A DNA stretch of 64,000 nucleotides, from the NCBI GenBank assembly GCA_003952965.2, contig CM025851.1, positions 19,321,633 to 19,385,632 on the forward strand. Direction: 5' to 3'. A program made the translations under genes and the position numbers. Positions 11,300 to 21,812 of the stretch are shown one piece after another. Under the pieces are notes generated by a model. It worked only from the letters and a program-made list of their open reading frames with translations. It was not told the DNA's origin and did not search any database. Position 1 is the stretch's first letter, and each line of letters starts with the position of its first letter. The stretch is from Morella rubra. Lineage: Eukaryota; Streptophyta; Magnoliopsida; Fagales; Myricaceae.

Positions 11300-11590
11300 A
11301 AGCACTTATAGCGGCAGTCGGAAACCGCCGCTATAGGTTCCAAAACCACTGCTATAGGCTATAGCAGCGGTTTTTTAGCGCGGTCACCGTCGTACAGCCC
11401 TATAGCCGCGGTTATAGAGACCGCTGTATAGAGCGGTCCGCAGCTCTATAGCGCGCGGTCGGTACCGGTTTGACCGGCTACAGATTATAGCAGCGGTCGG
11501 CTATAGGGTTATAGCGGCGGTTACATGACCGCTGCTATAACCCTATCCGTTGGTTTACATATAACGGCGGTCAGTGACCGCCGCTATAGG
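11300..11590. repeat. CACTA subterminal repeats, left end
   Basis: At least eight copies of a 10-15 bp motif around GACCGC(C)GCTATA appear here in direct and inverted orientation. They are mirrored at 19830-19975. In this superfamily these are binding sites for the tnpA-type protein. A T-rich run (about 11587-11620) follows and then the tnpA 3' end. Confidence 0.85.
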
Positions 11591-11593
11591 TGT

Positions 11594-11629
<36 letters not shown>

Positions 11630-11798
11630 TTTTTTTTTTAATTTTTTAATGCAAACAAAGAAAGTGCAATAAAACAAAATATATTTCATTATAAGCATGT
11701 CTTACAAGTTTTGCATCAAACAAAAATAAGTGAAGGGCATTTTCTCAATAGACTAAAAACTAACAAGTCATGACATTTAAGTACAAATAACTATAAAT

Positions 11799-13715
11799 TT
11801 AATCCTCTCCACCTTCAGCACCATCTGCTCCTGCACTTTCTGCGTCATCGGCATTGTCTGCTATTACAATATTGTAAAATTAACAAACAGTAATGACATG
11901 AACAAAGATAAAAGAGCTTAGTACATACTTAAAATTAAATTAATGGCAGTATTCATTTATGTTTGTATCTTACCAACACTCGTTTTCCGACTTGCATGAG
12001 ATGATCTATGAATTGCTGGTGAAACGTGATTGTTATTGGCAACATCTTGGTATTGACGTTGCTCCTACAACAGTTAAACAAACATTAATTAACTACGAAA
12101 TATACATAAATAGAATCAATAGTAATACTTGAGGATAAGTAAATAAAACTTTTACCCAAGCTTGTGCCATCATTTGTATTGTAGATGCTGCTACAGACTC
12201 CAACATCTGAACTCTATTTTCCATAAATACGCTCTCTCGTTACTAGAGGATGTAGGCTGACTGGATCTTACGTTGGTGTTGGCAGGATGAGATGAAGGAG
12301 TTGGTCCTAATCCAACGCCGCGAATGCGACCATGTCGTTCTGGACCAATCACTTGTGCATATCGGTCAGATGGTGACCAACCGATGCTGCCATCCACTCT
12401 AAATTCGTTGGAAGTTTGTGAACTTCCTGAATCGTTCAGTCCAATCTCCTCCATTCGCCTCTGAGAGAATACAACATACAATTAAATTTTGAATTAATAT
12501 TCGCACATTGAAATCAAAATTGATGTAATAATGACATACTATTTTCTCTGCTACGTCCGGATTTATTGGAGATCCGTCAGAACGCATATGGACAGCTTTA
12601 TATAAATCCGCTCGATTGATTGGAACTTGTTTCTCTTTTTCCTGCATCACAAACACGAATTGTGATGAAATTGTAAATTACAAATAAGAATGGCAATGAT
12701 AAGTACTATACTATTAAACAAACTAATGAAAGTACTACATACCAATTCGTGAGCATAACGTGCGAAGCTCTTTGATCCTGCAGTGTGGACCGTCGTTTGG
12801 AGCGATCTATTTTGTTTTCCGGCATGACTTCGATGCTACATTAACATCAAGACAGTTAAAATTAATAAGAAGTTATATTCATAAAAATTATAATACAAAT
12901 AAATAAATGTCATACCCGTCCTGCATCAGAATACCAAAAATCGACTAATTTGCAAAATTGCTCCAAATTAACGTCTGTTGGAGCATTATTTTTCACATAC
13001 TGAGGCGTAAAGGCCTCATCAAAAAATTTTTGCTTTAAACTACACTTGTAGTTCCTCCATTTCTCTCCTAAATCTTTGAGGAACCAGCTCTTGACAATAT
13101 CCCCCAATGGAGGCTCGGGGATTGTAAACCGTTTCTGCAAAATATACCCCAAGAGTTAGGTGCGTCAATTATTAAATTTATATAGTTGAATAACAATTGT
13201 GACAAATAACCAAAATTATACCGTCATGAGGCTCCAACAGTCCTCTTTTATTGACAATGGGACTTTACGCCAATCCGCCGCATCTAGGGGGATTTGATTC
13301 GCAACACGGGCAACACAACCAGTGAATTTGTTAAATATTCCCCCTTCATTACCCAATGGCTGCCCATTGCCATTGAATTGTACTGGAATCAATTCGTCTT
13401 CCTTCAGATTCCAGACGTCCGTCATCCGCGTGCCGCCACACTTTCCGGACTTCAGTATCACCTGCACATTTAGCATGTGAAACTAAATTGAGTAACATAT
13501 TAAACTTAGATTATCTCTATTGTGGTTATGAACATACCAATTATTTCGTTATCGTTCAAAGATTGATCATAATCGAACGATGGCATCGTAGCCTGTTCTG
13601 AAGGATGCGCAGGTGGCTGTGACGGCGTTGCTTCTTGTGATGCCGTTGCTTCTTGCGATGGTGGCACAGGTGGCTGTGATGAAGAAGATATAGTCCTGAA
13701 TCTCTTCCTCGTCAT
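11799..13715 (-). CDS. CACTA tnpA-like protein (Ptta/En/Spm plant transposase family)
   Basis: This is the second CACTA gene, whose product binds the subterminal repeats and helps excision. Start ATG 13715 gives MTRKRFRTISSSSQPP, a Ser/Pro/Gln-rich leader with a SQEATASQEATPSQPP repeat. Later exons lie between GT-AG introns. About 13222-13461 carries GGTRMTDVWNLKEDE and GGIFNKFTGCVARVANQIP. About 12919-13136 carries GEKWRNYKCSLKQKF and NLEQFCKLVDFWYS. About 12741-12838 carries TAGSKSFARYAHEL, a signature of the PF03004-type family. Exons near 12540-12641 and 12190-12461 follow, and the end is an acidic tail (AGADGAEGGED, stop 11799-11801). Exon 1 and exon 2 are out of phase with the simplest donor/acceptor (13538/13461), so either the model is incomplete or a frameshift exists. 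Exon borders are my own estimates. Confidence 0.75.
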
Positions 13716-13854
13716 TGTACCTATACAATATTTAAACATGCATAAAAGTGATTTCAATGTAAAATTCAACAATACAAAACACATTTCCTTAAACAAAACG
13801 TCAATAAAACGGATATATCGTAAATCTGAGCATGTAAAAAAAAAATATTTCACA

Positions 13855-16800
13855 TTAACAGAGAGATATTTGACATACCATAGGAAATTCCTGAGGTATA
13901 TCTAGTGTTGTTCCTTCCACCTCATTTCTAAACCACGTCAAATCATCGTGTACATTCTCGAGGATTTGCTCAACGTTGAAATTGTAAGGTTCATTTTCAC
14001 AGTAGTCATCTATGTCGTCATCATTACCAGCATCAAACACATCTCTTGGTTTGGTCTTGACAACTACTTCCCAATTTGGATGTCTTTCATCTGCTACATA
14101 GTATACTTGAGATGCTTGTGGTGCCAAAATGAATGGATCATCGCTTAATCGATCTCCAGTATGCACTAAACGCGAAAAATTAACAAGTTCGAATCCAAAC
14201 TCATCAACTTTATATCCCCTACCAATAGCTGTGTCAACCCAATCACATTTGAATAGTACAAAACATTCTTCATCAAAATAGTTTAACTCAATGATACTTA
14301 TAATTCGCCCGTAATATGTGGTGCCCCCTTCAACAGTCACACATACTCCACTATTTTGAGTTGTTCTGCCTATTTCATTGTCTTTTGTACGAAATTTCAC
14401 ACCATTATGTACATATCGGCTAAATGATCTAGCTTCGGGGTTTGGACCTTTAGCAAGCCATCGAACTCTATTTGGAAGTTGATGCTTCATCGTCTCGTCC
14501 ATATTTTGTACCTATTTTCCTCGAACAACAACTCAAGATTAAAACTAATTGTAAGTTTTAAAGTAATCAACCAATGCAAAACATTTTAAACATAACACAT
14601 ACATAGTTTCGAAACCAGTCACAAAATTCATCCCTATGCATCTTATCGATGACATAATCTGTTGGTCGACTACTACGGTTTCTTGCCTTCAATCGCTCCT
14701 TATGCATTCTACACATCGACAATACAACTAAAAAATTAATTTCATTCATCGATAAAAACATGCTCAATGAAAGAGTTAAAAGTCTAACATCACTTACGTG
14801 CGAATTTGAATTAACTCATCGCAATTAAAAAGGATATATCGATGAGCCTGCATGCATGTTTTCATATCAAGACGAACAAATGATATTCCTCCCATAGTAT
14901 CGTCTACATTTCTTGGTGATCTATTAAAGATCGTTGGGACTGATTCTAAATATCTTGAACAAAATGTTAAGCATTCATCTGCTATATATCCTTCAGCAAT
15001 AGAGCCTTCAGGTGCGGCCGTATTGCGAACATAAGATTTGAAACGGTGCATGCACCTACATCAACAATATTAGACTTTATAAATAAATGCAAACGTGCAG
15101 AATTATATGACCTTTCAATAGGATACATCCACCGAAGTTGAACCGGTCCACCCATCTTACATTCTGCAACTAGATGTACGACCAAGTGCACCATAACAGT
15201 AAAGAATGCAGGCGGAAATATCCTTTCAAGTTGACACAATGTTATAGGGATTTGAGCCTCAAGTCGATCTAAGTCCTCTATCCGTAATGTTTTGGAACAA
15301 ATTTCTCTAAAGAAACATGACAATGAGATCAAAGGAGAACAAACCATGCTTGGCAACGATCTTCGTATTGCAATAGGCATCAAATGCTGCATCAAGATGT
15401 GACAGTCATGACTCTTCAAACCTATGATATTACGTTGTTGAAGCTTGACACAACGTGATATGTTCGAAGCAAAACCATCCGGCAAATTTCACATTCTTTA
15501 TCACTTTTAGAAAGCATTCTTTCTCTTCGCGAGTCATTGAGTAGCAAGCACCAGGCAAATGAACCTTTCCTGCATCAGTGATCTTTGGATGGAGATCATG
15601 TCTTATTCCCATGCTTTGTAAGTCAAGACGTGCCTTATAGTTATCTTTTGTCTTCCCGTCCACATCTAACAATGTACCAATGATATTGTCCGCTACGTTT
15701 TTCTCTATATGCATGACATCTAGATTATGGCGTAACATATTATCCTTCCAATAAGGCAATGTGAAGAAAATACTTTGCTTCTTCCATACACTTGACTCAA
15801 AATGTAAAGTACCCTGTAATTCCCTGAAAATGTCATCACCGGTCATAAAATAGGGTGGTGGAGTCATTTCATAAGTACCGTCAAATGATCTTTGATCTCT
15901 TCTCCACCTATGATTTAATGGTAAGAACCGTCTATGCCCCATGTAGCAAAATTTTCTACCATTATCCAACCACCGTGACCAAGTCTGATACATACAACAT
16001 GGACATGCAAGACGTCCCTTTGTACTCCATCCAGAGAGGTCACCATATGCAGGAAAATCGTTAATTGTCCACATCAATGCCGCACGCATCTTAAACATAT
16101 CTTTCGTAGCAATGTCATAAGTATCTAATCCAAGATCCCACAACTCTTTTAACTCCAATATCAATGGCTCTAGATATACATCTATCTTGAAAGAAGGAGA
16201 TTTCGGTCCAGGAATAAGTAATGACAACATTAAAGATGAACGTTTCATGCACATCCAAGGAGGCAAGTTATATGGTACTAATATCACTGGCCATGTGCTA
16301 TGACTAGTGCTCATGTTCCCAAAAGGATTAAACCCATCCGCTGCTAACCCAAGCCTAACATTACGAGGATCAGAAGCAAAATCAGCATACTGTGCATCAA
16401 ATGCCTTCCAAGCTTGACCATCGGCCGGATGCCTTAACAACCCATCATTTACACGTCCATCGTGATGCCATTTCATATGAGAAGCAGTTTTTGAGGACAT
16501 GAATAATCTCTGCAAGCGCTCTTTAAAGGAAACCACCGCAAAACTGGTTTTTTCTTGGATCTCTTGGATGATCCACCTTCATTCTGTGAGAAAATATTTC
16601 CCTCCCCATTGCCCTTCCATTTTGATGCTCCACACTTTGAACAAACTTCTAATTCTCATTCTCATTCCAAAACAACATACAACCGTTTGGACAAACAGGA
16701 ATCTTTTCATATCTGTCCTTTGCTTGGTGTGCGCCATTCGATATGACTCTCATGTTCCCAAAAGGATTAAACCCATCCGCTGCTAACCCAAGCCTAACAT

Positions 16801-17782
16801 TACGAGGATCAGAAGCAAAATCAGCATACTGTGCATCAAATGCCTTCCAAACCATCGGCCGGATGCCTTAACAACCCATCATTTACACGTCCATCGTGAT
16901 GCCATTTCATATGAGAAGCAGTTTTTGAGGACATGAATAATCTCTGCAAGCGCTGCTTTAAAGGAAACCACCGCAAAACTTTCGCCGGTTTTTTCTTGGA
17001 TCTCTTGGATGATCCACCTTCATTCTGTGACAAAATATTTCCCTCCCCATTGCCCTTCCATTTTGATGCTCCACACTTTGAACAAACTTCTAATTTCTCA
17101 TTCTCATTCCAAAACAACATACAACCGTTTGGACAAACAGGAATCTTTTCATATCCAAGTCCTAACCCTTTCATGTATTTTTTAGCTTCATAAGTGTCCT
17201 TCGGCAATTTAGCACCCGCAGGGAGCATATCACCCAGTGTTTGGAGTAACCACGTAAAAGAGGTATTACTCCAACCTCCCATGCACTTCAAATGGTATAA
17301 CTGTACAACAGCAGTTAACTTACTAAATTTTATGCACCCTTCATACAAAGGATCGTCTGCATCTTTAAGCATGTCATAAAACTTTGCAGTATTTTCAGTA
17401 GGAAGTGGATCTCTTTGTTCTCGTACATTATGGGATTGTGTTTCCGGTACTAATGGAAATACCTCGTGTAATAGTTCATGCAGCCCAGATGATGGTTCAC
17501 ACATTTCATTATCTGCAACAGAAATAGAGGATGACTAGATGCTGCCCTATCTCGCAATTCACCATGCGCAAACCAATAATCGTAACCCGGAGACATCCCA
17601 TATTGGACCAAATGATCATGTACCGTACTGATGTTATACCTCTTGTAATTGACGCACTTTACACAAGGGCAACAAATTCTCTCATCACTACCCATACTCT
17701 TAGATGCAAAACCCAGAAACTCATTGACTCCCAACACATATTCACTTGTCCCGCGTTTCTTTTTCATCCAACTCTTGTCCAT
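13855..17782 (-). pseudogene. CACTA tnp2-like transposase (Transposase_21, DUF4218, DUF4216), inactivated
   Basis: This is the catalytic CACTA transposase gene. From ATG 17782 (MDKSWMKKKRGT) the order is typical. A transposase-associated domain comes first (CPCVKCVNYKR, YGMSPGYDYWFAHGE). The long Transposase_21 region follows (PVCPNGCMLFWNE and CSKCGASKW, then DGFNPFGNM, LVPYNLPPWMCMK, LACPCCM). DUF4218 follows (ICSKTLRIEDLDRLE, FFTVMVHLVVHLVAE, MYPIER), with an intron at 15056-15111 leading to HRFKSYVRN and EGYIADECLTFCSRYLE. DUF4216 ends it (ELNYFDEECFVLFKCDWVD, KDEFGFELVNFSRL). Three lesions are visible: a frameshift near 17537, a 403-406 bp internal direct duplication (16310-16712 and 16749-17154), and a frameshift near 15485. 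Domains are otherwise well preserved, so the loss looks recent. Confidence 0.88.
16310..17154. repeat. Tandem duplication inside the CACTA transposase
   Basis: Bases 16310-16712 and 16749-17154 are almost identical, differing by a few small indels and substitutions. They are separated by a 36-bp unrelated spacer (16713-16748). The duplicated segment covers the coding region from EKIPVCPNGCMLFW to DGFNPFGNM. In the copy nearer 16310 an indel removes several bases (CGCAAAACTGG against CGCAAAACTTTCGCCGG). Confidence 0.9.
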
Positions 17783-19279
17783 GAGCGACAGTAATAACTA
17801 TATGAAATGCAACAAAAAAGATTATGCATCATTTAATGTTCATCACATTTTATCAAGATTTTTCAATAAACTAACATAAATTAATAAAACAACACACATA
17901 AATACCAACAAAACTGTAATTAAACAGCATACGACATTGTTAAACTTAGAGATCCCTCCGTAAAGAGGACTGGCTTCGTTTCACCTCAGGTTAGACCTCC
18001 AACGTCAGTGTAGAGGTATCCACCAGGAAGTGATCTCAAAAGTTAAAACATAGATAAACAAACAAACATTAAATATTGAATAACACAAACTTTGTCCTCC
18101 AATCTCCAACAAAAACACATAACGAACATCATATAACAATTACCCCTCCAATCTCCAATAAACTCCACAGAACCAACAACAAATAATAGTTAGCCCTACC
18201 CTCCGCCTTCCAACAAAACCCACAAACACCAACATCTCCAATAAACTCCACAGAACCAACAACAAATAAAAGTAGCCCTACCCTCCGCCTTCCAACAAAC
18301 CCACAAACACCAACATCTCCAATAATAGTTAGCTCTGCCCTCCGCCTTCCAATAAAATCCACAAACTCTAATCTCTAAAAAAAAAAAGGAAAAAAGAACA
18401 AACAATAGTAATTGACGAAGAGATTCAAAATACCACTGACCTGTGAAAGAGTAATATGTTATCGGCAAGTCACCTAGTGTCCCTCAATCACAGTTACGAA
18501 AACCACTGTAGTTGAGACTATTGAGTTCAACTGTCAAAGAAATTTGAAAAATAGATTTTTAATAAAGATACCTGGTCCAAAAAAAATAGTAAAAACAGCG
18601 GACTTTTGGACATCAATAAATTCATACATTCCAATTCATATTTTTCAGCAACCAGCCAATTCATATATTTTCATTAAATTCATACATTCCAATTCATTTT
18701 TTTCAGCAACCAATTCATACAATTCATATTTTTCAGCAACCAATTCATACAAACCAATTCATATATTTTCAGCAATAAATTCATACATTCCAATTCATAT
18801 TTTTCAGCAACCAATTCATATATTTTCAGCAACCAATTCATACAAACCAATTCAGCAATAAATTCATACATTCATATATTTTCAGCAACCAATTCATACA
18901 AACCAATTCATATATTTTCAGGAATAAATTCATACATTCCAATTCATATTTTTCAGCAACCAATTCATACATTTCAATTCATATTTTTCAAACCAAGCAA
19001 TCAATTCATATATTTTCAGCAACCAATTCATATAATAGTATAATACAACAAGTCAACAACCAATTCATAAGCCAACACTCCAACAAAACCAATCTCCAAT
19101 CTCCAACAAAATCAATCTCCAACACAACAGAACCCAATAATCCAATTCATAAGCCCTGACCTCCAATCTCCATATAATTAATTTCATTCATATTTTATAA
19201 AATACGAAAATATACATTGAGTCTAAGTCACTGACCTGAACAGCAATGCAAAACCAACACAGTTGAATTATTTCGTGAA
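17783..19279. other. CACTA 5' region: tandem repeats upstream of tnp2
   Basis: This non-coding part of the CACTA element lies upstream of the transposase start. It includes about 2.5 copies of an 80-90 bp unit (18146-18372, built on CTCCAATAAACTCCACAG and CCCTCCGCCTTCCAA). It also has an AT-rich minisatellite at 18615-19030, in which CAATTCATA, TTTTTCAGCAACC and ATATATTTTCAGCAA are shuffled many times. Short open frames across these repeats are repeat artefacts. Confidence 0.8.
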
Positions 19280-19282
19280 GTT

Positions 19283-19800
19283 CGAATGGGGGGGGCTGAA
19301 AATTCGCGGAGGGGGGGGGGGTGGCTGAAATTCGCAGAGGGGGCGGGAGGGAGCTGAAACTCGCGGAGGGGGGGGGAGCTGAAACTCGCAGAGGGGGCGG
19401 GGGGGAGCTGAAACTAGTGGGGGGCGCGGGGGGCTGAAACTCGCGGAGGGGCGCAGGGGGGGGCTGAAGCTCACAGAAGGGGCGGGGGGGCTGACACTCA
19501 CGGGGGGGGGGGGCTGAAAATCGTGGAGGGGGCGGGGGGGAGCTGAAATTCGCGGAGGGGGCCGGGGAGGGGCTGAAATTCGCGAAGTGGGGGGGAGGGA
19601 GCTGAAATCGCGAGGGGGGGGAGGGGAGCTGAAATCGCGAGGGGGGGAGGATTTGCAGTTTGATTTTGGGGGGGGGGGTTGAAATCGCGAGAAGGGGGAG
19701 GGGATTTGCAGTTTGATTTTGGGGGGGGTGTTGAAATCGCGAATGGGGAGGGGGGTCTGAAATCGCGAAGGGGGAAAAAGGGGGGGCGGGGGATGAGGGA
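19283..19800. repeat. G-rich minisatellite in the CACTA element
   Basis: About 520 bp of G-runs up to 10 long alternate with GCTGAAA(C/T)TCGC and GCGAGG words, in units of roughly 30-40 bp. The plus strand has many closely spaced G3+ tracts and could form G-quadruplexes; the minus strand is C-rich. Its minus-strand frames read as proline/serine-rich proteins in two frames at once, which is expected from base composition and is not evidence of a gene. It lies about 190 bp inside the promoter-side end of the transposon. Confidence 0.85.
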
Positions 19801-19989
19801 AAAAAACCAAAACGCACGTTTCAGTAAGCTCTATAGCGGCGGTCAGTGACCGCCGCTATATCAACCGCTGCTATCTTGTGACCGCCGCTATAGGGGTATT
19901 TTCGGTCGCGTTTGAAATAAACCGCCGGGATATAGGGTATATAGCGGCGATTTTGGTGACCGCCGCTGTAGACCTGTTTTTTTGTAGTG

Positions 19990-21510
19990 CCAATTTTGTC
20001 AATGACAAAAAATTTTGTAAAATCCTCTTACGAAGGATTAAAAATCTGACAAATATCAACTAATGAAATATTCTAATTTCCTCTAGTTAAATGCGAAGGC
20101 ATAGTATATTTCATACCTCATTCTTTAAATCCTTGACTACCTGCATCTTATTATTTAGATATATCTAAATAACTTCTTAATTACGCGTTGAAGACAAAGG
20201 ATTACTTTTTATTATTTCCACAACAAATTATTATTATTTTCTTCTTCTTCAATATTGCTAAATCCTTTTTGTATATCATACTTATCACTAAAATACTACA
20301 AATTTATGTATTATACCTCGGGAATCTTGCTTTTCTACAATTAGGGTTATTTCTGCACTTGGGTGCATTTTTCTGCGTTTGAATGTTAAAATTTTAGAGT
20401 GTTAGAGTTGGTGAAAAAGTAAAGAGATAGATGATTTAAATAAATTTTTTATATTTATTTGTAGTGAAAATAGATTATTTAATAAAGAGAAAAAAATTTT
20501 GTAGTTATTTTATTAAGGTCAAAAACACCACCGCTCGTTTAGTTAGCACTTTATTATTATAAAAAGAGTTTAGAGATTAATACATATACTGCGAATGGCA
20601 TGACATCTCTGAAATAAAACGCTGTAAAAATGTAGCTAATTCTTGAACTTTAATGAATAGAAAAAAATGGGAAATAAAACAAAAACAAAAACAAAGCACG
20701 TCGACTACCAAATCAATTATAACAGTTCTTAACACCTACCAGGCCCAGATGCGTCGTAACTTAAAGTGAATTTGTTTGGAGTTGGAGCACGTGGGTCAAG
20801 AAAGGCCGACTAAACTTACCAGTCCAATCAACGACCCTACCAAAAGGGAAAGGTCACACTTTCCAATTCTGAAGTAGTTTTTTTTTTTTTCTCCCAAGAA
20901 TTATCTTAGGTAAGGTCTGGCGTGGATCTGGGCACATTTTAAACTGTTTCTACACGAGATTAAAGGATTCATAGTAAAATGACATGCAGCAATTTTGTAA
21001 CAATGTTCCTTGTAAAAGAATAACCATACGCTTGTTTATGAGTTAAAGACTATGTATTGAAGTAATTGATTTATACGTTATCTACACGATTGATGATATC
21101 AATTCTAAATCGAGTCTGGCCCGAATCGATTTGAGCTAAGAAATATGATTACATCTCTATTGAGGCCCAATAGCTACGGTCAAGCCCATACCGTGTTAAA
21201 CCCAGAAGTAAGAATCGCTATACATGTCACGAACGGTTACATAACGGCCCGCGATGTGCAATAACTCCACGATCCCGACGTTCTCGTGATAGAAGCAAGT
21301 AACCGCTATTGAGACGTGAGAAGAGCATATCGCAGAACACAATCTTACAATGATGAAATTCCCACTAAAACTTCCACCAAAAGAGAAGAGGGGAACGTGG
21401 GAGAAACACTGTAAAAAGGAGGAGCTGTCGATGAAAACAAGTAAGTGATTTCCGAGTGATTAAATAGTGAAATTCATATAAAAGAAAGAGACTGACTTAA
21501 ACATCGGAGG
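19990..21510. other. Intergenic, AT-rich, no gene seen
   Basis: No coding exon is recognised. Around 20370-20530 a short AT-rich repeat (GTTAAAATTTTAGAGTGTTAG, then a T/A-rich stretch) recurs in diverged form near 23090-23310, 38700-38795 and 42950-43110. The stretch 21140-21450 has a more balanced composition and may be a retroelement fragment, but no domain was found. Confidence 0.4.
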
Positions 21511-21812
21511 TTCCTTACCTCGGTGCCCGGGTTCATCTTTGTTGTTTACAGAAAAAGGATACGCAAAGAACGAGACGTATTTATTCTGACGTGTTGACCA
21601 TAAACCAATTGATTCATCAAGGATCTCTAGAAAAATAAAGAAAAACAAATTGAGAACGTGATTCCTTACCTCGGTGCCCGGGTTCATCTTTGTTGTTTAC
21701 AGAAAAAGGATACGCGAAGAACGAGACATATTTATTCTGACATGTTGACCATAAACCAACTGATTCATCAAGGATCTCTGGAAAAATAAAGAAAAACAAA
21801 TTGAGAACGTGA
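21511..21812. repeat. 151-bp tandem duplication
   Basis: Two nearly identical head-to-tail units (21511-21661 and 21662-21812) begin TTCCTTACCTCGGTGCCCGG and end TTGAGAACGTGA. They differ at only a handful of positions. Open frames across them are products of the repeat. A run of 21 C follows at 21841-21861. Confidence 0.9.

Larger units (their letters stand above)
11288..19989 (-). mobile_element. CACTA (En/Spm) DNA transposon, near full length
   Basis: The element starts CACTACAGAAAGAAG and ends with the complement of CACTACAAAAAAACAGG. This matches CACTA superfamily terminal repeats. The flanking trinucleotides are TCA and CCA, consistent with a 3-bp target duplication carrying one change. 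Subterminal regions (11305-11590 and 19830-19975) contain repeated CCGCCGCTATAGG units in both orientations, the usual transposase-binding repeats. Both canonical genes, tnp2-like and tnpA-like, are on the minus strand, so the element's promoter end is at 19989. Length is about 8.7 kb. The transposase gene is broken, so the copy would need a helper in trans. Confidence 0.92.

Noticed and set aside
18615..19030. CRISPR-like spaced repeats
   Set aside because: Units are irregular, AT-rich and permuted without unique spacers, and the DNA is plant nuclear; it is a transposon minisatellite.
19188..19817. Two overlapping 180-209 codon proline-rich frames on the minus strand
   Set aside because: They result from C-rich minisatellite composition; two phases give similar proline-rich text, and there is no family resemblance or splice context.
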